This document shows, piece after piece, positions 21,360 to 33,600 of a DNA stretch of 38,611 bases (position 1 is its first letter; each line of letters begins with the position of its first letter). Under the pieces are notes generated by a model. That model saw nothing but the letters and a program-made list of their open reading frames with translations, was not told where the DNA came from and made no database searches. Location of the stretch: NCBI GenBank assembly GCA_008931825.1, contig QXVZ01015170.1:1-38611 (forward strand), given 5' to 3'. The position numbers were made by a program, and so were the translations under genes. The DNA comes from Phallusia fumigata. Taxonomy: Eukaryota > Chordata > Ascidiacea > Phlebobranchia > Ascidiidae.

Positions 21360-24300
21360 ATGGTGGCGCACGTGGTTTCTACACATCTGCCTCCACAAAA
21401 AGATCGTGCGCTCGCTACCGCTCTCATGCGGGTAAGCGACCGAACTGTTGCCCAAGAGCGCATCCAAGCGGAGAAAGTGGTTTACTGTGGAAACGAGGAG
21501 CCGATTTACGGATGGACGAATGCTATTCCTAATCCAAAGTAAGTACAACTTTTGGTATTCAAGTCATTTATCCCAGCTAAAAAAACGTATTTCGCCAAAA
21601 AATAAAGGCATCGGCGGTACCTTATTCAAATAGAATCAATGAAATCAAGTGAGTTTTGTATTATTGGGTGTTAATAAAACTGTGTTTGTTTGGAGTAATC
21701 CATGACAGGTCAGGTAGAGATTTTTTCGATACGATAATTTATACTTACAACAGTAAACTTGAGCATAGGTCCGATGTAGACACGTTGTAAACGGAAAAAA
21801 CATTTGACCATCCAAAAAAGGTAGCCATTTTGGTCAATATTTCTAAACCGCAACCTTAACTACTCTTTGGATTTTTTAAACCAGATTAGCGGATGGCACC
21901 CGGCCGAAGCCAACCACCACACGAAAGCGCAAAGGGAGCAGAAAACCGCCAAAAGCAGATCCTGAACGATTTGATAGCCCTGACTCGGTCTTGCTACCAT
22001 CGATTTCCAGTAACGTGGATGGACAGTATCACAGCTACGCTACTTTGCGGGACATGTACGACAGTTACAAGGTCAGGACATTGAAATTCATTTGTACATT
22101 ACCAGCAGTTCGTACAGTCTAGTCGAGATGTGTTATGTAACTGCTTAGCCGATTGCGTAAGGGTCTTTGCTTTTCCATGTTTGTTTGGGGAAGTGGAATC
22201 TTTTTTTCCGCCCGTGGGCTATTTAGATCCAATGGACCACACCTTCTTTTCTCACATAATCAATAATTTTTTTTAAATATTACTGATACACCTTTATTCG
22301 CTTTGAAACTTGTTTTAAAGTAGGTTCTCTGCGAACATTCTGCCGTGGACCATTAAAAAAGTCAACTAGGATCACGTAAAAGTTCCTTTTCCGACAGATA
22401 GACAGTGCTGACTTGTTGGTATGTTGCAGAAAAGCATGCGAGTGAAGTCACTGATGAAGCGAAGTGACTTGGTGGACCCGGTAACTTACAAATACGTTCC
22501 GTGGGATGAAAGAGTCGAACACGATGACGGCTATTCTTCAGACGGCAGTGACATCAAACTTCCGGCACTAAAAGTATTCTGTCTTTACTACTGTAACAAG
22601 GGTTACCATAAACTACAATACAACATAAGAACGGCGGGGTCAAGAATATAGGGTAATGTCACATGCCACTACAGACGTTGCGGCGTGCGAAGCACAGACC
22701 TTTGAAGCTTTGTATAACTTCCGGCACTAAAAGTATACTGTCTTTGCTATTATGTTTGTAACTAGTGTTACCATCGAACTACAATAAAAAATAAGGACGG
22801 CGGGGTAAAAAATATAGGGTAATGTCACATGTCACAACTACAGACGTTGCGGCGTGCGAAGCACAGACCTTTGAAGCTTTGTATGACTCAATCGAATTTT
22901 TTCTCGTACTTGTCACGGAAAATATTAAGGCACTTGTTTCACACAGGCTACAACAAATATTTAATCTTCACTACAAAATTTTCGACCTAACGTAGCCAGC
23001 TCGATCACAGAGCTAAGAATGCCAGAAAATTCCTTGCTTTGTGTTGTGAGTGTCACTATTTTGGGGAAAAAGGGGGAAAAAGTTTACATTTAGTGTCGTT
23101 AAAGCTGAGACAAAATAATGACGTTAGTAAACAATAAAGACAAATTCCAGAAATAAGGACGGCTTTGTAACCCTTTCTATAATGCTTGAGTGTATAATGA
23201 ACGACCCGGGGCGTTTTCAGATAACGGGAAAGGATCCTCGTCGACTAATGGAGGTTGCGCAAAAATACGCAAGCCGCGCTGATGACGTCACTGATGATGA
23301 GGCGAAATCGACGCTGAACACGTCAGAGTTCCTGGGGTATTACGACAAGTATGGGAAATAAGTTTCACTTTTGTGGTTCATTGTTTGCCTTAAAATCGGT
23401 TGGTCCTGACTTTGTTTTCAGATATAAGTGGAATTTTAAAAAGGACGGGCACCGCGCGATGCACGGGAGTGGGTTTAACCGCGGTAGAATGAACACTCAT
23501 CGAAGAGCGGAAGGAGAAAGTGTGGAATTGCCGCAGCTCGGCGCTAACGTCGAGCCTTCCACCAAGGAAAAGCTTCTGAGGTGTGAGTTGGTTCATGGTG
23601 CTCTATATGCAGCATCGGGCGAAAGAGTCACTAGCAACTTGACGTAAAATAAGCACAATTAGAGTCTCTTAACTTTACTTAGTTAGTTCATGTTTGGACT
23701 CCATTGCCTTTTTCTTAAAAAAAACGCTGTCATTCGATTTTTTAGAAAAATTATTTTTACAAATAAGTTGTTGTGGTGGTTGTACGTTTAATATCTAGTA
23801 TCTTTTTTTCCAGGTACGTTAACGGAAGCGTTCGGCACAAGCGCAAAAGCAACGCGGTCTACAAGGACGGCAAAAACTCGTTCTACATCAAATTCCACGC
23901 CAATAAGGCAAAGCGAGAAAGTGACGTAGCAGGAATGATCAAATTTGAACGAAAACGGGAAAAACCCTCCGCTCCGAACGGGGAACCTGTCGACCGCTGG
24001 GTGGCGCGGGTGATCATCAAAAACCCAGAACAGTCACAAGATGGCGCCAAACGGACTAACAGCGACGCTGGATCGTCGTCGGTTGTCATAGTAACCGACG
24101 AGCGTTGGTCGAGGAAGACGGGAGTTGCGGAAAACGAACGCGAGAGATTGCAGATGGAGATGCAGAGGAACCGGGAGGAGCAAAAAGCGCAAATGCGGAG
24201 GAGGAAAAGAGCGGAGAGGGAGAAGGGAAATTCGGACGAACGGAAAGGATTTAGGTTGAGACACAGAGAGGTAAGGGACGACTGTTTTTTGCTGGTGTCA

Positions 24301-27300
24301 TTCAAAGTTGTCAAAGCCACCCAGTTGTATCTTTTTTGTTATAGTAATGTTTTATATGGTACTTTTTCTTAGATGTACTAATCTGTGGTAAATGCAATAA
24401 CCATCAGCGTAGAAATATAGCCCAGAACAAACAAGTCCTAGAAGCAATCTATTTATTCTTACCAAGAAACCAAACGCGAATAAAAGTAAATTTAAGCAAT
24501 ACCACACCTCTCCTGCATACAAACTTTGGGGACTTGTCGATTGCATGCCTTCCTTTTACTCTGTGCAGAGTCGTCTTTCATCCAACTACTCGGTGGTCGA
24601 AACGGCCAAGGTCAAGGTCAAGTACGACGTCGAGACATCGACCCGCAAGGGGATTGTTCGTGAAATCAGTGACGAATTCCCGGCAGTGCCAATGAGCGGG
24701 ATGGCATCAGCACAAACCGTCCTTCCAGCCATTCCTACTGAAACCCGAAGACGCCAGAGTGAAGCGTCACCTGCCAAGCCTGACCTGAACATCGGCAAAG
24801 ACCACGTGACCCGTATTGGACCTGTTGGCTCCGATGCGCCACCTAACGACAGTGACCAACATGAACAGGAATATCCGAAAGCTGGAAGGCTGTTCCTAAA
24901 CCGTGGTGCCGCCCAGCGGAGCGTTAAAGGCTCCAGAAAGGGCCCAAGTCGGCCTGGAACCAAAGTTAAACTCCCTGTTTTGCCAAAGCAAGCTCCCATT
25001 GAGCGGCCAAACTTTGATAAGACGCCGAGGTCGAAATTTGGAAAAGGTGAAAAACGCGAAAAGAATGTAGTGGCTGAAGAGGATCAGCAACCGGGTAAAG
25101 AAGAAGATCAACAGACTGAGAAGCTGCACCTACCTGTGGTCATGGGAACTTCAGTGACGTAAGTAATTTTGTTTTATTTTTCACAATTGTCTTGTCGGGA
25201 TTAAGNGAACCAAAGTTAAACTCCCTGTTTTGCCAAAGCAAGCTCCCATTGAGCGGCCAAACTTTGATAAGACGCCGAGGTCGAAATTTGGAAAAGGTGA
25301 AAAACGCGAAAAGAATGTAGTGGCTGAAGAGGATCAGCAACCGGGTAAAGAAGAAGATCAACAGACTGAGAAGCTGCACCTACCTGTGGTCATGGGAACT
25401 TCAGTGACGTAAGTAATTTTGTTTTATTTTTCACAATTGTCTTGTCGGGATTAAGGCTGCGCAGTCAGACTGTTGTGTGATTCTGGAACGGCGATTTGTA
25501 TAGCAAGCTTAACTTTTAATTGTTATGTTCAATTTACATGACAACTTTGTTTGTTTTTTCCTATTGTAGCTTTAAGAACAACTAGATTGTTGTTGTAGCC
25601 ATCTATTTTTCTAAAAAATCTTAAGGTATCACGTGGTTGTGCACCAAAATCCAATCTTTTATTGCGGTATACCTCTTGTTCTTTTCAGGGGCACTGGCGA
25701 GGCAGAAACTGGAAATCGTCCACAAACACCCTCCTCAACGTTCAACTCCGATCAAATGATGAAGCAAGTTCTCGACACCGCTCACTTTCTCAAACGAGCT
25801 CCAGAGAAAAACACGGAATTTATCAGATACAGGGTAAACGACCGGCAGGAAACCTGCAACGTTGATTATTCGCAAACCCCTTATCGTTATCGATTGACTC
25901 AAATCACGAAAATGGTAAAATAGTGGTGCTCGAAGCTTTTTTCACTAACCGATCTTCGTTTAATTCGTCATATCGCTCTTAAACAATTGTTTACAAACAT
26001 TTTTGGTTGTAAAAACGGTTTGTACATCATTTTTCAAACTAATAGAACGTAAGTTGTTATTGATCGACGGAAAGACTTAGACTATCTGGGTGAGTGTCCA
26101 TAATTAATTTGTGATTATGTCATAGAAGTTTACACCACTGGTCAATTGGGGCAGACGATCCAAGTCTTCAAAGAAATTTTAAAATGTGATTTTCGAAAAT
26201 GGAAATGTGTATTTACTACCGCAGGTAATTCAGCAACCTGGTCTCTACCCGAGCAGCCAGTCTTCCTCGAAGTCGAAGGAAGGTCGAAAACCGCTTCATC
26301 CACCGCACAACAAAAATCGTGGCCAGGAGAAAATACAAGGCATGATTGACCACGAGAAGGCGCTAGTAAGGTCGGTGATCGAACAACTGACAGCCAACGG
26401 CGCTTTTAAATCCAAACCACAGCTGCAGGTAACTAACGGTTAATTTTGTTTTCCTTTGGTGTAATAGCAAAATTATTAATTAACAATCTCCAAATCGTAA
26501 CTGGATTTCAAATTTTGACAGGTCGTCCTTGTGCCTATCACAGGGATTGGTACTGGTAAAGTTTAAACTATTTAACTAAATACACTGCAACTTTAGTTCA
26601 CTTCACATCAAGATCTGACGGGTGGGGTAGAAAATTGGCGGTAGTTGCAATTTCTGTTAGGGGTCAAAGATATTGAAATATGCATAATCGTTCGTATGGT
26701 TTACATACGTACTTTTGAAAGTTATGGCACCAGACGTTGAAAAAGAATTTTTTTCTTATTTGTCATCAGGAACGATTGGCAGAAGAAGGTGGTTTTAAAG
26801 ATGCCATGACAACAGCGTTTGCCAAAGCGAAAATCCTTGAGGATAGCAAAGCAACTTTTGTAAGTTTTGTCGAAAAAAATGTTCCTCAAAAGTCGATAAA
26901 ATGGATGCGTAGAACTCGTCATGTTGCACAAAATATAATACGCCAACTAGTGCCAAAAGAATTAAATCTCATTTGATCACAGTGGGACAAGTTACTGGTA
27001 TTTTGCACTGATAAAGTTATGTTTTGCAGCGTTTAATTATCCGTACGTTTGTACAAAACACAAACTTTAACAATAATTTTTCTGACAGATTCCCCACAAT
27101 CTGTTGAACACTAACCGGGGTCAGGTGATCATGAAACGTCGCGTGGTTCCGCCAATCATCAGCACGCAGCCCGTTGCCAAGCAACCGCGCCCCGCCGAGC
27201 TGCCCAAGGTCGCGACGACCCAGGTCGGAGGTCAGAATGACGTCATCTTTAAGGATGGTGCAGTTGTGACGTCACAACCTCGCGCCAGCAAAGCGAACAA

Positions 27301-29054
27301 GCAGCATCCCCGGCATGCGGCAAAACGCGTCGGAGAGAAACCGCGTCAGGACAAAAGCCCCAGTGACGTCATTGACGATTTTGTTTGTAGTGGTGACGTG
27401 GTGATTAAGCAACGACCGACGCCGAAGCTTCTCGAACACAGCTTTGCAGCTTCGATTTCTTCGGTCAAGCCGNNNNNNNNNNNNNNNNNNNNNNNNNNNN
27501 NNNNNNNNNNNNNNNNNNNNNNNNNNNNNNNNNNNNNNNNNNNNNNNNNNNNNNNNNNNNNNNNNNNNNNNNNNNNNNNNNNNNNNNNNNNNNNNNNNNN
27601 NNNNNNNNNNNNNNNNNNNNNNNNNNNNNNNNNNNNNNNNNNNNNNNNNNNNTAGAAGTTTACACCACTGGTCAATTGGGGCAGACGATCCAAGTCTTCA
27701 AAGAAATTTTAAAATGTGATTTTCGAAAATGGAAATGTGTATTTACTACCGCAGGTAATTCAGCAACCTGGTCTCTACCCGAGCAGCCAGTCTTCCTCGA
27801 AGTCGAAGGAAGGTCGAAAACCGCTTCATCCACCGCACAACAAAAATCGTGGCCAGGAGAAAATACAAGGCATGATTGACCACGAGAAGGCGCTAGTAAG
27901 GTCGGTGATCGAACAACTGACAGCCAACGGCGCTTTTAAATCCAAACCACAGCTGCAGGTAACTAACGGTTAATTTTGTTTTCCTTTGGTGTAATAGCAA
28001 AATTATTAATTAACAATCTCCAAATCGTAACTGGATTTCAAATTTTGACAGGTCGTCCTTGTGCCTATCACAGGGATTGGTACTGGTAAAGTTTAAACTA
28101 TTTAACTAAATACACTGCAACTTTAGTTCACTTCACATCAAGATCTGACGGGTGGGGTAGAAAATTGGCGGTAGTTGCAATTTCTGTTAAGGGGTCACAG
28201 ATATTGAAATATGCATAATCGTTCGTATGGTTTACATACGTACTTTTGAAAGTTATGGCACCAGACGTTGAAAAAGAATTTTTTTCTTATTTGTCATCAG
28301 GAACGATTGGCAGAAGAAGGTGGTTTTAAAGATGCCATGACAACAGCGTTTGCCAAAGCGAAAATTCTTGAGGATAGCAAAGCAACTTTTGTAAGTTTTG
28401 TCGAAAAAAATGTTCCTCAAAAGTCGATAAAATGGATGCGTAGAACTCGTCATGTTGCACAAAATATAATACGCCAACTAGTGCCAAAAGAATTAAATCT
28501 CATTTGATCACAGTGGGACAAGTTACTGGTATTTTGCACTGATAAAGTTATGTTTTGCAGCGTTTAATTATCCGTACGTTTGTACAAAACACAAACTTTA
28601 ACAATAATTTTTCTGACAGATTCCCCACAATCTGTTGAACACTAACCGGGGTCAGGTGATCATGAAACGTCGCGTGGTTCCGCCAATCATCAGCACGCAG
28701 CCCGTTGCCAAGCAACCGCGCCCCGCCGAGCTGCCCAAGGTCGCGACGACCCAGGTCGGAGGTCAGAATGACGTCATCTTTAAGGATGGTGCAGTTGTGA
28801 CGTCACAACCTCGCGCCAGCAAAGCGAACAAGCAGCATCCCCGGCATGCGGCAAAACGCGTCGGAGAGAAACCGCGTCAGGACAAAAGCCCCAGTGACGT
28901 CATTGACGATTTTGTTTGTAGTGGTGACGTGGTGATTAAGCAACGACCGACGCCGAAGCTTCTCGAACACAGCTTTGCAGCTTCGATTTCTTCGGTCAAG
29001 CCGAGAAGGCGTGTTGTGAATATAGCAAACCCAAGCGTTAAGCAGAAGGGTTGA
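21360..29054 (+). CDS. Unrecognised basic, partly coiled-coil protein (905 aa, 11 exons)
   Basis: Exons chosen by matching phases: 21360-21538, 21885-22071, 22430-22573, 23221-23348, 23422-23580, 23814-24270, 24569-25158, 25689-25833, 26225-26428, 26770-26859 and 28620-29054 (exon 11 from the unbroken right copy). They sum to exactly 906 codons with a stop. Residues 1-59 contain VVYCGNEEPIYGWTNAIPNP; residues about 61-80 are Arg/Lys-rich (TRKRKGSRKPPK). The best candidate folded stretch is at about 266-330 (YKDGKNSFYIKFHANK, later DRWVARVIIKN). A charged helix or coiled coil follows at about 370-408. A long disordered, Pro/Lys-rich part covers 420-615, and a basic Arg-rich tail ends at 905. 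No signal peptide or membrane segment is seen. I do not recognise the family. Composition suggests a nuclear, cytoskeletal or ciliary protein, but that is inference only. Confidence 0.75.
22558..22885. repeat. 160-bp tandem repeat that duplicates a coding end and splice donor
   Basis: Unit 1 (22558-22716) and unit 2 (22717 to about 22885) both start with ACTTCCGGCACTAAAAGTAT and both contain GACGTTGCGGCGTGCGAAGC. Unit 1 overlaps the last bases of exon 3 (LPALK) and its donor GTATTC, so unit 2 carries a second copy of that exon end and donor. There is no N here, and the units differ by several substitutions and indels. Confidence 0.8.
24957..25455. repeat. 249-bp exact duplication joined by a single N
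   Basis: 24957-25205 recurs at 25207-25455 with N at 25206. No differences were found by eye. The segment covers the end of exon 7 (from TKVKLPVLPK to the donor) and the start of the intron, so the right copy would be an orphan exon part without an acceptor. Confidence 0.88.
26225..27472 (+). CDS. Exons 9-11 of the 905-residue gene, left copy (cut by gap)
   Basis: Exons 26225-26428, 26770-26859 and 27089-27472 repeat 27755-27958, 28301-28390 and 28620-29003. Exon 11 of this copy breaks off at the N run before its stop. Most likely it is the same exons from an overlapping contig. Confidence 0.7.
27473..27652. other. Assembly gap of 180 N
   Basis: Run of N between two near-identical segments. 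The true gap length is probably zero or negative, meaning an overlap. Confidence 0.95.
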
Positions 29055-30678
29055 AGCACTCAATGTTCTAAGAGTGCTGTGCCAATTTGTCACTACAGTG
29101 TTTACATCAGCGACAAAGCAAACATCTTCGTTAAATGCTCCTTGGTAAATGAAGAAAACCGCCGTATACAAAGAAGCATGTACAGGAATATGTTGTGTAT
29201 TTTTTTTCCGTCCTGCCATTTACAGATTACATTGCCATCGTTTTTCACTTTTGCTGTTGTTGTTAGAACTGGATTTGGGTTGCAAGATCCGCAGATTATA
29301 GAAAACTTTTTCCGGTGAATCTAAACGTTAATATTATTTTCCTTGTTTTCCTTGGGGCAGGTTGGGCTGGGAAACCCCTTGCTATAACTAGGGATACACA
29401 GTACAGAAGATATGGGAATTATATAATTTAAAAAATAATTCGTTTCAAATCAAGAACCAACGTTTCGCAACTACACAAATTATCGTAGCTTAGTGTAAAC
29501 GAATGTAATAAGCATGTAAGTGCTGTAATAAGCATGTAAATTTGGGTGCAGTTTTATCTGCCAAGCACGAAATGGTTTATTTTAAAACCCAATGATAAAA
29601 AATACTTTCTGGTTCGAATATTCCTGGATTGGGACGCCCAAGATTTAAAATTCTATAATGCTATTCCTAGCTACAAGGAGAAAATCACGTGACTGGTTAC
29701 CAATGCCCGTTGCCATTTTAGTAGCCATTGTATATTGTCCTCCATATATCACACGGTACTGGTACATTCTATGTCGTGTTTACGCCAAGCGTCACGTTGC
29801 AACGGCGAAGTTCGGCGTCTAGGATGTTCTAAAAAGGCGAGCAACGACACTCTAACCGAATTTGCAACGTGCCGTAAGCTTTCTTAGAAGGCCGTCGCAA
29901 CCTGGCATGTCCAGGCCGCATATAATCACCACTGCCAATCAGTGAATGGCATTCTAATCGCGCCGGCCATTCACGTTGTCTTTCAGCGAGCCTTCTTTTG
30001 TTAGGGAGCAAGAATCCAAGTTGTCATTAATCGCATTGTGGGACTGTCGGTATTGTTTTGCACTTGCAACTTTTGAAGCCACGAGAAAGGCTCCAGGCTT
30101 TGTAGAGGAGCTTTTAGGTGGGATGTTAGGTTTGTGAAATGGTCATTCAAACGTTACGAGTCGTAGCAGGTGAAGCCAGGTGAAGCTTAAATATGTTAGA
30201 AGCTTATCGGGAACGTGCGAATGCAGATTCGCTATAAGTTATCGGTTTAAAACGTTTTTAACTTTAACAACTGAACAGTATGTCTCTTTATATTGATTAG
30301 ACAAATTTAACGCTAAAAAAAGTCCTGCGTAACTGGTGGATTACCACCGATTTAACGACAAATGTTAGTTGTTTTCTTTTTTCAACAAAAATATGCATAC
30401 ATTATAACCATTGGAAATTGGTTATAGTTCCATAAGGCAAAAATAGGTCAACATATCTCACTATAATCTATCCTTAGCATTTTTACTTGCGCCTTATGCC
30501 AGTAGGGTTTGTATTTATCACCACCTTACGTTTGTGTCGTCTTTTGCAGAGGCGCTGAAGTACCGAAGAGGGGGAAGGCGCAAAATATTTACCACAACTT
30601 GTATTTCGTAAACGATCCGCGGTAGGATCATTGTAATAAAAAGTTCTCGATTGAATGTTTGAGGCGAAATCAGCAAAT
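29055..30678. other. Intergenic region with two inverted repeats
   Basis: 1.6 kb between the stop of the 905-residue gene and the start of the ShK/TSP1 gene, with no convincing coding exon. The block 29780-30010 is more CG-rich than its surroundings. It holds CACGTTGCAA/TTGCAACGTG (29793-29802 with 29862-29871) and GTGAATGGC/GCCATTCAC (29942-29950 with 29966-29974). A short direct repeat containing GTAATAAGCATGTAA lies near 29507-29540. Confidence 0.5.
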
Positions 30679-33600
30679 ATGTCCAGTTCAGTGCGCTACA
30701 AGTTCATCATTGCTTCTATATTTATCGCATCGACTGCAGCAGCTTTGGTTTCTACTGAATACGCTGAGGTAAGTCAACAAAAAAATTTGTAAATCGCCAC
30801 CTACATTTGTGAATTTCTGAAGCATGTTTAAAACGATAAACTTTGTTTTTATGCTCACAGCCACCATTTGTCGATGGTGACATCATAATTCATGACGTCG
30901 TAAAGAGGCAAGTTGTAAGCGAAGGGGCAATTTTGGTGGAACGCAACGACTGCACGGATGAAAACGAAAACTGCCGACGTTGGGCCAAGAGAAATTTCTG
31001 TTCTCACCCGGATTACGCTCCTTACATGGCGTTAAAGTGTAGAAGGAGTTGCTACCTGTGCGAAGGTACACTTTTGCTTCCTATTTCGTCAAAGTAGAAT
31101 GACCGATTGAACGTTTACTTGTGTAATACAGTCTTTTACTTGTGCATTACAGTATTACTCTATTTAAATTGTTTTGTGATTAAGACGTAAAAAAATTGCA
31201 AAATACTTTTTTTGTTTTAGTTGCCGAACAAGCGGTCGATGAATGCAGAGATGAGCGCGATGCTTGCGCTTACTGGAAGAAATCCGGAAATTGCAACAAG
31301 GAAAAATCACGAAAGTTCATGGCAATCAATTGCCGTCGCTCATGTGGACTTTGTCCAGGTAAGTACAGGTTCCTAGGTTTTTACTAAAGTTGACACCCTT
31401 CGGCGTTACGTTATTATAAAAGCATTTAGTGCATAGCTACAAGTGACATATGTATAACATCTTAGATCAAGTCACATCGACCACTGCCAGCACGGTTCCT
31501 GATACGACTACTGAAGAAACGACAATCGCGACAACACAAGAACCAGTCGAAACTACCACCCGTACGTGTACTTTTATAGTTTTGCATGGAATATTTAATT
31601 GATTTTACCTCTGATTTAATTTAAACATGTATTTTTTAAATTATGGAAAAACACAAATTCATTGCCACCTTTCTTTGTGTGCAGAAGCAAAGTACTCGGA
31701 GTGGGAAGAATGGAGTGCATGTTCCCAGACTTGTGGTGCTGGAAACAAGAAGCGCACGCGGGAATGCCTACAGGAAAAATGCACGTCCATGCAAGTTAGA
31801 TCGTGCGAAAACGATCCATGTCCGACCACTACCACCACGACGGAACAAACAACTACCCAAGCCGAAACTACCACCCTTGAAACAACTGCAACCACGTCGA
31901 CATCAAGTGAAACAACTTCGACCGAAGCTGCTACTGTACCGATGACAACTTCGCACACGACAAAGGTAGTTACAGAGCAGATTACAACCACATCAATGGA
32001 AGAGATCAATACTGCAATAGACACCACCACAACGGAATTAAAGTCTACCACAGTTCCATCAGCAACCAGGGCAGAAACAAAAGCTGAGATCACTGAGCCT
32101 GAAAATACATCAACCACAGTCGCTACCTCGCTTGAAACTACTGCTGAAGCCGAATTAGAAACCACAACTGTTCCTGAAGATATCACGGACTTTGTAAAAT
32201 CCGAAACAACTGCAGATACATCCACTGAACTTGTTGCCACCACAACACAAGCAGATACAACATCACCTACTGCAACTGCCGCACCAGCAAACACGTCAGT
32301 TAAAATGGAAGAAACCACGCAAACTAAACCAACGGTCCCGCTTTCTACCTCTGCCGAAATGGACCAAACTACCTATTTTGAAACCACCTCAGTGACAACT
32401 ACGTCTGCTGAGGAATCGACTATTGCAGAAAATGTTCGTACAACACAAGCTTCTATTAATGTAGAAAGAAGTACTTCACCAGATAGTGCCACAGTCAGTG
32501 TTGATGAAACAACGCAAGTTACTGTCAATGTTGCTTCTGAAACTACACCGAACGGGTGGTCAACTGTCCCAGAAATAGTTGAGCAAATGACGTCCATGAC
32601 AGAAACAACGGCCTCCACAGAAAAACTCACAACTTCTTCCACGCAAACTACCACCTGGGAAGATGTTTCAGAGACTGAAGCTCAGCCTACAACTCTCTAC
32701 CAATCCACTGAACCGGTAACAGAAAGTGAGTCTGAATCAACATCGACTGGGGACGCTGTAGTTGAGACAACGTCGTTAGCAACTGTCCCCACTACATTAC
32801 GTAAGTTAACAATAACATAATCGACTTTCGGTTTTTATTTTAATTGTTATTTGATTTTTGTCCTGTTTTTCAGCAGCTTCCGGCGACAAAGACTGTCAAG
32901 ATGGGGCAAGGTCGTGTGTGCTTCTGCTTTTCTCATGTAAAACTTCCCAGTTTACCAGAAACACCTGTAAAGCCACCTGTGGTCTTTGTAAAACTCCCGC
33001 TGGTAAGATTTTACCTCCTGACTACTCTGTGTAAAATGATGCCATAGTACAAGTTCCTTTATCAAAGTGGGAAAATATTTTCATATTTTAGTTAATGATT
33101 GGTCCATATCTGTGAACAGGTGGTGTCTCGACAACATCGGCAGTTCTGGAAACCACTACTGGTAAAACAACTTTAACATCAGGATCTCGGACAACTGCAA
33201 CGGCTGCCAATGGAGCAACTATATCCTACACAGCCACTACCGATACCATAATGACGACTGGCGTCCTGACCACCACCAAACAACCCACCACAAGCAGGCC
33301 TGCAGTGTCATTATGCACTGACCGACTGACCAATTGTCAATATTTTTTTATTCGTGGTTGCTCATCGGCTATAATGAAAACGTTCTGCAAAGCGACGTGC
33401 AAGCTTTGTGGTAGGTCTAGCATTGTTTGTTTCACAGTTTTGCATCAAATCTCTTAAACGCTACTTTATTTTTTCTATTTTCGTTTGATTTAGGTTCCAG
33501 TACTACGCCACCACCAACCGCGCCCACTCCTGACGTCATCACTACGCCAACAACGCCTCAGACCAGCACCTCCAGTCAAGCGTTTCTGTCAACGGAAGCT

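Larger units (their letters stand above)
17486..22502. repeat. 2.5-kb tandem duplication joined by a single N
   Basis: Segment 17486-19989 recurs at 19991-22502 with N at 19990. The 5' flanking part (up to about 18820 versus 21333) differs by substitutions and indels, including about 30 extra bases in the right copy near 20496-20526. The last 1.17 kb, which holds exons 1-3 of the downstream gene, appears identical. The left copy ends inside exon 3 at the N. Confidence 0.85.
26123..29003. repeat. 1.35-kb duplication flanking a 180-N gap
   Basis: 26123-27472 and 27653-29003 are nearly identical; I saw only a G/A-run indel with a nearby substitution (about 26660 versus 28190) and one silent change in exon 10. 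Both contain exons 9, 10 and most of 11. The left copy ends in exon 11 at the gap; the right copy runs on to the stop. Confidence 0.88.

Noticed and set aside
23883-24320. Minus-strand 145-residue frame
   Set aside because: Antisense of exon 6, whose plus-strand frame joins in phase with ten other exons.
29600-29640. tRNA-like GGTTCGAAT word near 29612
   Set aside because: No matching acceptor stem, A box or cloverleaf could be drawn around it.
31659-32318. Minus-strand open frame of 219 residues opposite the Thr-rich exon
   Set aside because: It is the antisense shadow of ACN-rich Thr codons, giving a low-complexity Val/Ser product. Plus-strand splice sites, signal peptide and cysteine modules clearly assign the coding strand.
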